A stretch of 64,000 nucleotides of DNA from DASVBE01 sp963770375 (GTDB lineage: Bacteria; Actinomycetota; Actinomycetes; Streptosporangiales; Streptosporangiaceae): the NCBI GenBank assembly GCA_963770375.1, contig CAVYPM010000007.1, forward strand, positions 62,001 to 126,000, given 5' to 3'. Of this stretch, positions 41,539 to 50,072 are shown in pieces; within the stretch, counting starts at the first letter, position 1; each line of letters starts with the position of its first letter. A model generated the notes under the pieces. The model was not told the DNA's origin and did no database searches. It worked only from the letters and a program-made list of their open reading frames with translations. The position numbers and the translations under genes were made by a program.

Positions 41539-43239
41539 TCAGACTCGCTTCCGGTCGAATCGGGCCCGCTGCCCGGTCCCGAACGCGCGCAGGGCGCCGT
41601 CCGGGCCGGACGCGTTGGGCCGGTTGAAGATCCAGTTCTGCCAGGCCGCCAGGCGGCCGAAGATCTTGGTTTCCATGGTCTCCGGGCCGGCGAACCGGAA
41701 GTTCGCCTCCAGCCCGGTCAGCGCGTCCGGGCTGAAGCTGGCCCGCTCCTCGGTCGCGATGCGGACCTCGTCGGCCCAGTCGATGTCGTCCGGCGCGAAC
41801 GTGACCAGGCCAAGCTCCTCGGCCTCGGCCGCGCCCAGCGGCTCCCCCGCCTGCTTGGTCACCGCATCAAGGCCGGCCTCGTCGCCGAGGAACCGGGACG
41901 CCAGCCGGCTCAGCCCGTTGGCCATCGGCAGCGGCCCGCTGTTGAGCTCGCCCACCACGATCTCCGGCGCCGGGCGGTCGTCGCCGTCGTCTTCGAACGT
42001 CCCGTCCAGCATGTAGGACCGGTCCGCGGCCAGGGCCAGCTCGAGCAGTGAGCCGGCGAAGCAGCTGCCCGGCTCGATCAGCGCGATCAGGCTGCGGCTG
42101 GTCACGTCCAGCCGCTTCAGCGTGCGCTTGAGGTAGAGCAGGATCTCGGTGGCCAGCCAGTCGCCGTCCGCGGCGGCACGGGCCACCAGCGCGTCATATC
42201 CCAGCACCCGCCTCGCGTCGCCCTCGGTGCGCAGCACCCACGTGCCCAGCTCCAGCTCGTTCGTGCGCAGGTCGAGGATCAGGTCGTCGAGCGCGCGGGT
42301 CACCGCAAGCGTCCAGAAGCCCGCGCCCTCCGCCAGAATCCCGGCCGCGTCCGCCGGCGGCTCCCCGTCCGGCCCGGTCACGGTGATCTCCGCGGTGCCC
42401 GCCTCCCGGTCGAGGACCGCCGTCACGTGCGGGTAGCTGATCCGGTCCGGGCCGCGCTCCTTGGCCAGCGGGTCCAGGCGGATCCCGGCGGCACCAGCAG
42501 GACTGCGCGCAGACCGCCCCGCCAGCTCCGCGGCCCGCGCCGCGACGGCCTCGTCCCAGCCGGGCCGCGGCACGACCTCGTCGACGAGCCGCCACCCGGC
42601 CGCCTTCGGCCCGCCCAGGCCCTCGGACTTCGTCGCGAAGTAATCGGCCCGGTCCCGGCGCACGTGCCGCTTGTCCACGACCCGGGTTAGCCCGCCGGTT
42701 CCCGGCAGCACGCCAAGCAGCGGAAGTTCAGGAAGGGATACGGTGGACGACCGGTCATCGACCAGCATGATGTGCTCACACGCCAGCGCGAGCTCGTAGC
42801 CGCCGCCCGAGGCGGTGCCGTTCAGCGCAGCCAGCCAGGCCTGCCCGGAATTCTCCGACGCGTCCTCCATCGCCCCGCGGGTCTCGTTGGTGAACTTGCA
42901 GAAGTTCACCTTCCACGCGTGCGGCGCGGCGGCCAGCATCCTGATGTTCGCCCCGGCACTGAAGATCTTCTCCTTGCCGCTGGTCAGTACGACCACGGCG
43001 ACCTCAGGGTGCTCGAACCGCAGGCGCTGGACCGCGTCGTACAGCTCGATGTCCACGCCGAGGTCGTAGGAGTTGAGCTTCAGCTCGTAGCCGGGGCGCA
43101 GCCCGCCCTGCTCGTCCACGTCCATGACCAGCGTGGCGACCGCACCGTCGGTAGACAGCCGCCAGTGCCGGTAGCGGGACGGCTCGGTCTGGAAGCTGAC
43201 CGGCTCGCCCGTGCTCGCCTCCGTGGTCGCCTCCGTCAT
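41539..43239 (-). CDS. boxC: Benzoyl-CoA-dihydrodiol lyase (2,3-epoxybenzoyl-CoA dihydrolase)
   Basis: A 566-residue tandem crotonase-fold protein. The N-terminal half has FSAGANIRMLAAAPHAWKVN and LNGTASGGGYELALACEHIM (oxyanion hole), and SLPELPLLGVLPGTGGLTRV; the C-terminal half repeats the fold with IEPGSCFAGSLLELALAADR. It opens the epoxide ring to an aldehyde plus formate. ATG at 43239 is preceded by AAGGAG. It lies upstream of boxB in the same unit, and divergent from a PaaX-type regulator 110 bases away. Confidence 0.95.
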   Translation of the reverse strand: MTEATTEASTGEPVSFQTEPSRYRHWRLSTDGAVATLVMDVDEQGGLRPGYELKLNSYDLGVDIELYDAVQRLRFEHPEVAVVVLTSGKEKIFSAGANIRMLAAAPHAWKVNFCKFTNETRGAMEDASENSGQAWLAALNGTASGGGYELALACEHIMLVDDRSSTVSLPELPLLGVLPGTGGLTRVVDKRHVRRDRADYFATKSEGLGGPKAAGWRLVDEVVPRPGWDEAVAARAAELAGRSARSPAGAAGIRLDPLAKERGPDRISYPHVTAVLDREAGTAEITVTGPDGEPPADAAGILAEGAGFWTLAVTRALDDLILDLRTNELELGTWVLRTEGDARRVLGYDALVARAAADGDWLATEILLYLKRTLKRLDVTSRSLIALIEPGSCFAGSLLELALAADRSYMLDGTFEDDGDDRPAPEIVVGELNSGPLPMANGLSRLASRFLGDEAGLDAVTKQAGEPLGAAEAEELGLVTFAPDDIDWADEVRIATEERASFSPDALTGLEANFRFAGPETMETKIFGRLAAWQNWIFNRPNASGPDGALRAFGTGQRARFDRKRV

Positions 43240-43349
43240 ACCTGCACTCCTTGAGTTAGCGCCCAGGGCCTGCTATCTATGTTCTACAGTCACGTGTCCG
43301 AAAGTCAAGGAGTTGTAGCATTACTGCCGCCTCCGTCACCAGCACCAGC

Positions 43350-44168
43350 GTGCCCGTGCTGTCCCGCCGCCAGGCGGCCGGGGCGCCCAGCGCCCGCGGC
43401 CTGCTGCTGACCCTCCTCGGCGAGTTCGTGCTGCCCGGCGGGACGCCGGCCTGGACCTCGGCAGTAGTGGCCGCGCTGGCCCGGCTGGGGGTCGAGGAGA
43501 AGACCGCCCGCCAGGCGCTGATGCGCACCGCCGCGGCGGGCTGGCTGGAGGCGGAGAAGACCGGCCGGCGGACGCGCTGGCACCTGACCCCGGCCGCCCG
43601 GCGGCTGCTGACCGACGGCGCGGCCCGGATCTACTCGCACCTGGGCCCGGCCGGGCCGTGGGACGGCCACTGGCTGCTGGTCTCGGCCCGGATCCCGGAT
43701 CAGGACCGCCGCGCCCGGCACCTGGTCCGCACCCGGCTGAGCTGGGCCGGCTTCGGCTCGCTCGGGCCGGGGCTGTGGATCAGCAGCCACCCGGGCCGGG
43801 CCGGCGAGGCGCTCGGCGTGCTGCGGGACGCAGGCATCGCGGACGGCGCCCAGGTCTTCACGGCGACCAGGACCGGCCCGGGGGACGCCACGGCCATGGC
43901 CGGCCAGGCCTGGGACCTGGCCGCGATCGAGCGGGAGTACGAGCAGTTCCTGGCCGCGTTCGGCGGGCCGCCGCCGGACGACGCGCTGGCCGGGCAGGTC
44001 GCGCTGGTGCACGCCTGGCGCCGGTTCCCGGCCATCGACCCGGCGCTGCCGCGGGAACTGCTGCCGCAGCGGTGGAGCGGGCTGGCCGCGGCCCGGCTGT
44101 TCGCCCAGCGGCACGCGGACCAGGCCGCCGCCGCCCAGGCCGAGTGGAACCGCCTCAACCCAGCCTGA
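43350..44168 (+). CDS. PaaX family transcriptional regulator next to the box genes
   Basis: About 272 residues. The N-terminal winged helix (LLLTLLGEFVLPGG, then ARQALMRTAAAGWLEAEKTG), the central PaaX domain (GPWDGHWLLVSARIPDQDRR, LSWAGFGSLGPGLWISSHP) and the C-terminal part (VHAWRRFPAIDPALPRELLP) are all present. PaaX represses phenylacetate genes and is relieved by phenylacetyl-CoA; here, divergent from boxCB, benzoyl-CoA is the obvious candidate effector. GTG 43350 is the first conventional start, but AAGGAG at 43307-43312 stands seven bases before an in-frame ATT at 43320, so translation may begin there. Confidence 0.88.
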   Translation: MPVLSRRQAAGAPSARGLLLTLLGEFVLPGGTPAWTSAVVAALARLGVEEKTARQALMRTAAAGWLEAEKTGRRTRWHLTPAARRLLTDGAARIYSHLGPAGPWDGHWLLVSARIPDQDRRARHLVRTRLSWAGFGSLGPGLWISSHPGRAGEALGVLRDAGIADGAQVFTATRTGPGDATAMAGQAWDLAAIEREYEQFLAAFGGPPPDDALAGQVALVHAWRRFPAIDPALPRELLPQRWSGLAAARLFAQRHADQAAAAQAEWNRLNPA

Positions 44169-44249
44169 CCCGGCGGGCCGTCGCCGCCTGCCGCGAGCCG
44201 TGAGCGCCCGCCGGAGGCGCAGGGCCGGGCAAACCGCCCATCCGGCACA

Positions 44250-45830
44250 ATGACCACCGTGACCTCTGCCTCCTCCGGTCCCCTCGATCCGCGCACGCCG
44301 GTGATCGCTGGCGTTGGCCAGGCCTCCGAGCGCCTTGGCGAGCCCGGCTACCAGGGCCTGTCCCCGGTCGCGCTGGCCGCGGCGGCGGCCCGCGCGGCGC
44401 TCGCCGACTCGGGCGCGGACCCGGCCGCGGTCGCCAGGGTCATCGACACCGTGGCCGGCGTTCGCCAGTTCGAGGCCTCCCGGCCGGACCGCCCCGCCCC
44501 GCTCGGCCGGGCCGACAACTACCCGCGCGCGGTGGCCCGCCGGATCGGTGCTGACCCGGCCCGGGCGATCCTCGGGGTCGTCGGCGGCCAGACCCCGCAG
44601 CACCTGGTCACCGAACTGGCCGGGGCGATCGCGGCCGGGGACTGCGGCGGCGCGCTGGTGTTCGGCGCCGAGGCGATCTCCACCGTGCGGCACTTCATGA
44701 GCCAGCCCGCAGAAACAAGGCCGGACTTCACCGAGACCGTGGGCGGCAGCCTGGAGGACCGCGGCCTGGGCCTCGGCGACCTGGCCTCGCCGTACCGGTG
44801 GGTGCACGGGCTGACCGACCCGCCCCGGGGCTACGCGCTGCTGGAGAACGCCCGGCGGGCCCGGCTCGGCGTGTCCCGCAGCGCCTACGCCGCGCAGATG
44901 GGCGCCCTGTTCGCCCCGTTCACCAAGGTCGCCGCGGCGAACCCGCACGCCGCCGCCCCCGTCGAGCGGACCGCGGAGGAGCTGGTCACGCCGACCGAGC
45001 GGAACCGCCCGATCACCGACCCGTACACCCGGTTCCTGGTCGCCAGGGACCAGGTCAACCAGGGCGCCGCGGTCCTGCTGCTGCCCGCCGGGACGGCCCG
45101 GGACCTGGGCGTGCCCCCGGAGGCGTGCGTCTACCTGCACGGCCACGCCGACCTGACCGAGCGGGACGTGCTGGACCGGGCCGACCTGGGCGCCAGCCCG
45201 GCCGCGGCGCTGGCGATCAGGCACGCGCTCGAGCAGGCCGGGATCAGCCTGGCCGGGCTCGACCTGCTCGACCTGTACAGCTGCTTCCCGATCGCGGTGC
45301 TCGCCGTGTGCGACGGGCTGGGCCTGGACCCGGCCGACCCGCGGGGGCTGACGCTGACCGGCGGGCTGCCGTTCTTCGGCGGCCCGGGCAACAACTACTC
45401 GATGCACGCGATCGCCGAGATGGTGACCGGGCTGCGGGCCAGGCCGGGCGCGTTCGGCCTGGTGGGCGCCAACGGCGGCATCCTCAGCAAGTACTCGGCC
45501 GCGGTCTTCTCCACCGCGCCCGCGCCGTGGCGGCCGTCGGAAAACGCGGCGCTCCAGGAGCAGGTCGCCGCCTGGCCGCCGGTCCCCCAGGCAACCGCCG
45601 CCCACGGCCCGGCGGTGATCGAGTCGTGGACGGTCGCCTACCCGCGCTCCAGGCCCCCGGTGGGCGTGGTGGCCGGCCGCCTCGCCGACGGCAGCGCCCG
45701 CTTCCTGGCCCGGGCCGACCCCGCCGACCAGGACCTGGCCGCCCTGCTCACCGAAGGCGACCCGGCCGGCCACCGCGTCACAGCCCACAGCGCCGACGGC
45801 GTCAACCACGTCACGCTGGCCCGTGCCTAG
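44250..45830 (+). CDS. Thiolase-like acetyl-CoA acetyltransferase family protein
   Basis: A 526-residue thiolase-fold protein: TPVIAGVGQASERLG at the start, GISLAGLDLLDLYSCFPIAV and GGPGNNYSMHAIAEMV toward the end. At the place of the usual nucleophilic Cys the sequence reads VGGQTPQHLV, as in the thiolase-like branch lacking that residue, so classical thiolysis is doubtful. The start ATG at 44250 is followed by a second start-like GTG. It lies 80 bases after the PaaX gene on the same strand and may belong to aromatic or short-chain acyl-CoA metabolism; that link is positional only. Confidence 0.8.
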   Translation: MTTVTSASSGPLDPRTPVIAGVGQASERLGEPGYQGLSPVALAAAAARAALADSGADPAAVARVIDTVAGVRQFEASRPDRPAPLGRADNYPRAVARRIGADPARAILGVVGGQTPQHLVTELAGAIAAGDCGGALVFGAEAISTVRHFMSQPAETRPDFTETVGGSLEDRGLGLGDLASPYRWVHGLTDPPRGYALLENARRARLGVSRSAYAAQMGALFAPFTKVAAANPHAAAPVERTAEELVTPTERNRPITDPYTRFLVARDQVNQGAAVLLLPAGTARDLGVPPEACVYLHGHADLTERDVLDRADLGASPAAALAIRHALEQAGISLAGLDLLDLYSCFPIAVLAVCDGLGLDPADPRGLTLTGGLPFFGGPGNNYSMHAIAEMVTGLRARPGAFGLVGANGGILSKYSAAVFSTAPAPWRPSENAALQEQVAAWPPVPQATAAHGPAVIESWTVAYPRSRPPVGVVAGRLADGSARFLARADPADQDLAALLTEGDPAGHRVTAHSADGVNHVTLARA

Positions 45831-47530
45831 CTCCCCAGAGCGGGCCTGCCACCGCGCCCGTCCTCAAGGTCAAATTCTCGGCGGATTACGCATATCGGGG
45901 TGCGGGCCACCGGATCAGCGCTGATCACGCCGCGGGCCGGGGCGGGCTGGCCCAGGCAGCAAGAAGCCCGGTGCCGCGGGGCGCGGCACCGGGCTTCCGC
46001 GCCGGTCAGGCCAGCTCGGCCGGGGCGGGCTGCGGGAGCCCGGGCGGCCGGAGCGGCGGCCACGACCTCCTGGCTGGCGGCGCGCAGCTCTGCCAGCCGC
46101 CGCCGGGACGGCAGCAGGGTCAGGGCCAGGATCGCGCCCAGGCCGAACAGGCTGGCCGAGACCGCGAACGCGACCGTGTAGCCGTGCACCGCGGCGACGG
46201 CCGGGGCCAGCGCGCCCGCGTGGTGCAGGGCCAGGTAGCCGGAGGTGGCGGTGAGCGCGATCGTGCTCAGCAGCGCGGTGCCGATCGAGCCGCCGACCTG
46301 CTGGCCGGTGTTGACCAGGGCCGAGGCCACGCCGGAGTCGGCGCGGTCCACGCCCGTGGTGGCGGTGTTGATGGCCGGCGCGAAGATCGAGCCGAAGCCC
46401 AGCCCGGCCACGATCAGCGCGGGCAGCACGCCGGTCGCGTAGCTGGTGGTCACGCTGATCTGGGTCAGGTAGGTCATGGCCGCGCCGCCGAGCAGCATGC
46501 CGGTGGTGATCAGCGCCCGCGGGCCGAACCGGGGCAGCGTGACGATGCTGGACAGGTTCGAGGCGAACAGGATGCAGGCGATCATCGGCAGGAAGGCCAG
46601 GCCCGAGGTGACCGGGCTGTACCCCTTGACCAGCTGCAGGTAGTAGGTGAGGAACAGGAACACGCCGAAGATCGCGATACCGGTCACCATGACCGAGACG
46701 TACGCCCCGCCCCGGGTCCGGTCGGTGACCACGCGCAGCGGCAGCAGCGGGTGCGCGACCCGGCGCTCGGCCAGCACGAACGCGGTCAGCAGGGCGACGC
46801 CGGCGATCAGCGAGCCGACCGTCACGCTGGCGGTCCAGCCCGCGATCTCGGCCCGGGAGAAGCCGAACACCAGGAAGAACAGGCCGGACGAGGCCAGCAG
46901 GGTGCCGATCCAGTCCAGCTTCGGGCGGCTGGCGGGCGCCGACGTGCGCATCCAGACGGCCGCGCCGGCCACCGCGACCGCGGCGAACAGCAGGTTGACG
47001 TACATGGTCCAGCGCCAGGACAGGTACTGGGTGAGCACGCCGCCGAGGATCAGGCCGACCGCGCCGCCGCCGGCCGCGACCGAGCCGAACACGCCGAACG
47101 CGCGGCCCCGCTCCCGCGGGTCGCGGAACGTGCTGACCAGGGTGCCCAGCGCGGCCGGGGCCAGGATCGCGCCGAACGCGCCCTGCAGGGTGCGGGCGGT
47201 GACCAGCATGCCGAACGAGGTGGCCGCGCCGCCGATCGCGGAGGAGATGGCAAAGCCGATCAGGCCGGTGATGAACACGCGCTTGCGGCTGAACATGTCG
47301 CCCAGCCGGCCGCCGAGCAGCAGCAGGCTACCGAAGGCCAGCGAGTAGGCGGTCACGATCCACTGCCGGTCGCTGTTCGGGAAGCCGAGCGCGTGCTGCG
47401 CGGACGGCAGCGCGATGTTCACGACGGTCGCGTCCAGCACCACCATGAGCTGGGCCACGGCCACGATGACCAGGATCAGCCAGCGGTGGTCGCGGGCGGG
47501 CGCCGTCCGGATTACGTCAGGCGATGACAT
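45827..47530 (-). CDS. MFS transporter, DHA2 (EmrB/QacA) family, C-terminus probably extended by a frame break
   Basis: About 510 native residues with 14 predicted helices. The first helix contains VVLDATVVNIALPS (motif D1 of the 14-helix family), the helix 2-3 loop is GGRLGDMFSRKRVF, and GAFGAILAPAALGTL is motif C. The continuous frame runs to 45827, but its last ~60 residues are non-helical Arg/Ala/Pro sequence that reads through a perfect terminator hairpin. One base removed near 46016 gives an end PAELA and a TGA at 46006-46008, just before the hairpin. It overlaps the marR stop by 14 bases, so repressor and pump are one operon. Confidence 0.88.
   Translation of the reverse strand: MSSPDVIRTAPARDHRWLILVIVAVAQLMVVLDATVVNIALPSAQHALGFPNSDRQWIVTAYSLAFGSLLLLGGRLGDMFSRKRVFITGLIGFAISSAIGGAATSFGMLVTARTLQGAFGAILAPAALGTLVSTFRDPRERGRAFGVFGSVAAGGGAVGLILGGVLTQYLSWRWTMYVNLLFAAVAVAGAAVWMRTSAPASRPKLDWIGTLLASSGLFFLVFGFSRAEIAGWTASVTVGSLIAGVALLTAFVLAERRVAHPLLPLRVVTDRTRGGAYVSVMVTGIAIFGVFLFLTYYLQLVKGYSPVTSGLAFLPMIACILFASNLSSIVTLPRFGPRALITTGMLLGGAAMTYLTQISVTTSYATGVLPALIVAGLGFGSIFAPAINTATTGVDRADSGVASALVNTGQQVGGSIGTALLSTIALTATSGYLALHHAGALAPAVAAVHGYTVAFAVSASLFGLGAILALTLLPSRRRLAELRAASQEVVAAAPAARAPAARPGRAGLTGAEARCRAPRHRASCCLGQPAPARGVISADPVARTPICVIRREFDLEDGRGGRPALGS
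45963..45997 (-). terminator. Terminator hairpin after the MFS gene
   Basis: GAAGCCCGGTGCCGC (45963-45977), loop GGGGC, GCGGCACCGGGCTTC (45983-45997): a perfect 15-base stem. It lies inside the open frame of the MFS gene as written, but nine bases after the stop obtained by correcting one base. Confidence 0.75.
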
Positions 47531-48077
47531 GCGAAGGGGTTCCTTCCGAAACTTGTGCTGCAGGGGCGCCCGGGCCGGCCGCGGCGGCCGGGACGGGTGC
47601 GGGCGCGTCGCCGGCGGACAGCGAGGTCAGGGCGGTGTCCAGCCGGTCGAGCAGGTCGAGCAGGTTCTGCTGCTCGGCCGCGTCCAGCGCGCCGAACAGC
47701 GTGTTGAGCAGGTGCTCGCGGGTGGCGGCGGCGGCGGTGAGGGCCGCGGCACCCTTGTCGGTGAGCCGGATCAGCTTGGCCCGGCGGTCGGCCGGGTCGG
47801 GCTGGCGCTCGGCCAGGCCATCGCGCTCCAGGCCGTCGACGATGTCGGTGATCGAGTGCGGCACGACGCCGCACACGCTGGCCAGCGCGCCGGGGCGGAC
47901 CGGGCCGGTGGCGGCCAGGTGGCGCAGCACCTTAGTGCGGGCCAGGGACAGGCCGCTGGCCGTCATCCGCTCGTCGGCGGCCCGGTGCATCCGGTGGTGC
48001 ACCGCCAGGAAGCGCTCGCCGACGCGCTCGGGGGTGACCTTTCCGCCGGCCGGAGCCGTTACGCCGGGTGTGACCAT
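47517..48077 (-). CDS. MarR family transcriptional regulator
   Basis: A 186-residue winged-helix repressor: AVHHRMHRAADERMTASGLS, then LRHLAATGPVRPGALASVCG, HSITDIVDGLERDGLAERQP and the wing DRRAKLIRLTDKG, all standard for MarR. The C-terminal 25 residues are Pro/Ala-rich. ATG at 48077 has GGAGG about 10 bases upstream. It is the first gene of a two-gene operon with a DHA2 efflux pump and should repress it through the palindromes just upstream. Confidence 0.92.
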   Translation of the reverse strand: MVTPGVTAPAGGKVTPERVGERFLAVHHRMHRAADERMTASGLSLARTKVLRHLAATGPVRPGALASVCGVVPHSITDIVDGLERDGLAERQPDPADRRAKLIRLTDKGAAALTAAAATREHLLNTLFGALDAAEQQNLLDLLDRLDTALTSLSAGDAPAPVPAAAAGPGAPAAQVSEGTPSHVIA

Positions 48078-48094
48078 GTCTTGTCCGCCTCCGC

Positions 48095-48136
48095 TGAGGG
48101 TCCTCATGATGAGGAGTGACACTTTGAGGAACCTCA
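48095..48136. promoter_or_regulatory. MarR operator array
   Basis: TGAGG-GT-CCTCA (48095-48106) and TGAGG-AA-CCTCA (48125-48136) are identical in both arms and 30 bases apart (three helical turns). Between them TCCTCAT-G-ATGAGGA (48101-48115) is a perfect palindrome overlapping the first site. The array lies 18-60 bases upstream of marR and also upstream of the divergent sigma factor gene. Confidence 0.65.
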
Positions 48137-48233
48137 GTAACTGTCGGGCTATTCCGGGGCGGCTAACTTTCTTTCCGTGACCCGGATTCCCGGATCCGGG
48201 AACCGGAAGCCGGCGGCCGGACAAGACAGGGAT

Positions 48234-48866
48234 ATGGACCACATCCAGCGGGCGCGGGTCCGGGCCGGCGACCCGGAGGCGTTCGGCGTGCTCTTCGACG
48301 ACTATGCCCGCGCGGTCTACAACCTGGCCTTCCGGCTGACCGGCAACTGGTCCACCGCCGAGGAAGTGGTCTCGCTGACGTTCCTGGAGGCGTGGCGGCT
48401 GCGCGGCCGGGTCGCGCCGGCCGGCGGGCCGCTGCGGCCGTGGCTGCTCGGTATCGCGGTCAACGTGACCAGGAACCTGACCCGGGCGGCCCGCCGCCAC
48501 CAGGCCGCGCTGAGCCGGCTGCCCGGCGAGGAGGCGGTCCCTGACTTCGCCGACGAGCTGGCCGGCCGGATCGACGACAGTGCCGCGCTGCGGCGTCTTG
48601 CCGCCGGGCTGGCCGCGCTGCGGCCGGCCGAGCGGGATGTGCTCGCGCTGTGCGTCTGGTCCGGCCTGGACTACGCGGAGGCGGCCAGCGCGCTGGGCAT
48701 CCCGGTCGGGACCGTGCGCTCCCGGCTGTCCCGGGCCCGCGACAAGCTCCGCGCGCAGGCCGCGGCCGGCGAGCTGGCGCGCCCGCCCGGGGAGCCTGCG
48801 GCCCACCCCGTTGACCGCGTTGACCGCGGACCCGCGGCCCGCCCAGTGCAGGAGGACGCCCCATGA
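48234..48866 (+). CDS. ECF-type RNA polymerase sigma factor
   Basis: About 210 residues. Region 2 is DPEAFGVLFDDYARAVYNLA followed by RLTGNWSTAEEVVSLTFLEAW; region 4 is LRPAERDVLALCVWSGLDYA and EAASALGIPVGTVRSRLSRA. ATG at 48234 has AGGGA just before it; an in-frame GTG at 48177 is possible. The stop overlaps the start of the first CU044_5270 gene by four bases, the usual arrangement for an ECF sigma factor and a membrane partner. That partner could act as an anti-sigma factor, though it has no recognisable anti-sigma motif. Confidence 0.9.
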   Translation: MDHIQRARVRAGDPEAFGVLFDDYARAVYNLAFRLTGNWSTAEEVVSLTFLEAWRLRGRVAPAGGPLRPWLLGIAVNVTRNLTRAARRHQAALSRLPGEEAVPDFADELAGRIDDSAALRRLAAGLAALRPAERDVLALCVWSGLDYAEAASALGIPVGTVRSRLSRARDKLRAQAAAGELARPPGEPAAHPVDRVDRGPAARPVQEDAP

Positions 48867-50030
48867 GCGCTCATCGCTCCCCGCGCGGAGGTGAGGTGGC
48901 CGAGCTGGCCCGGCTGCTGCCGGTTCCGGCGGAGCGGGACCTGCCGGACGAGCGGATGCTGCTGCTGCGGGAGCACCTGATGGGCGAGCTGCACGCTGGT
49001 CAGGGGCCGGGGGTGGCCGGCCGGGCGGCGCACGCGAGCGGCGCGGCCGGGCCGGGATGGCCGGGCGAGCCGGGCCGGCGGGGCGGACCGGCGGGCCGGC
49101 CGGGGCGGGGCGGGCCGGACGCGGCGGGGGCGCGAGCCGTGGTGGCGGATCTGGATGGCCGGCGGGGTCGCCGCGGCCGGGGCCGCCGCGCTGGCCGCCG
49201 CGGTGGCCGTGGGCGGGATACCGGCGCTGAGCCGGCCCCCCGGGCCCAGCCCCTACCCCACCTCGTTCACGAGCGGCACGAACCCCACGGACCCCACCGT
49301 CCACCGGAGCGCCGCCCGGCTGCTGAGCCGGGTGGCCAGCGCGGCGGCCACGTTCACGCCGGCCGTGGCGAACGGCCGGCAGTTCGCCTACGTCGAGAGC
49401 CAGGTCTCGTTCGGCGCCGACGGCGCCCCGGCCCCGGCGCAGACCCACGAGCGGCAGATCTGGCTGCCGGTCGCGGACTGGTGCGCCGGCGGGCTGCTCG
49501 TCGAGCACGGGCAGCGGACGAGGCTGAAGTTCCCGTCGAGCGGGGTCTCGGTGTCGGCGGGCAACGGCGCACCCGCCACGCCGGTCAGGGAGAAGTGCCC
49601 GGACCCGGGCAGCCTGAGCGACCCGACGTACCGGCTGCTCCAGTCCCTGCCCTCCGATCCGCGGGTGCTGCTGGACCGGATCCGGCGGCTGAAGACCGGC
49701 GGCCTGTCCCCGGACGCGGTGGCGTTCGGCACGATCGGCGATCTCATCCGGGAGCCGGCCATGCCGCCGCGGGTGGGCGCCGCGCTGTACCGCGCGGCGG
49801 CGCTGATCCCCGGGGTCACCGTGATCCGGACGGCCACCGACGCGATCGGGCGGCCCGGCGTGGCGGTGTCGCTCTCGGTCCGGGGCGATCAGCAGGAGTG
49901 GATCTTCGACCGGCACACGTACCTGCTGCTGGGCGAGCGGGAGTTCGTGCACGGGATCCTCGTCGGCAAGACCGCGATCCTGGACCGGGCCATCGTTGAC
50001 CGCGCCGGGGAACTGCCCGCCGGCGGCTGA
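48863..50030 (+). CDS. CU044_5270 family protein, copy 1, frame broken near 49130
   Basis: The N-terminal ~60 residues (VAELARLLPVPAERDLPDER, HLMGELHAG) are in the frame starting at ATG 48863, which overlaps the sigma factor stop. The membrane helix and extracellular domain (WMAGGVAAAGAAALAAAVAV, then FAYVESQVSFGADGAPAPAQ and DAIGRPGVAVSLSVRGDQQE) lie one frame over, starting near EPWWRIW at about 49133. Removing one base from the G-run near 49125 joins them. The protein would be a single-pass membrane protein with a cytoplasmic N-terminus. These proteins accompany ECF sigma factors in actinomycetes; an anti-sigma role is plausible but not shown. Confidence 0.75.
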
Positions 50031-50072
50031 TCCGGGCGGAACCCGGGACCAGCGCCCGGACAGGCAAGAGAG

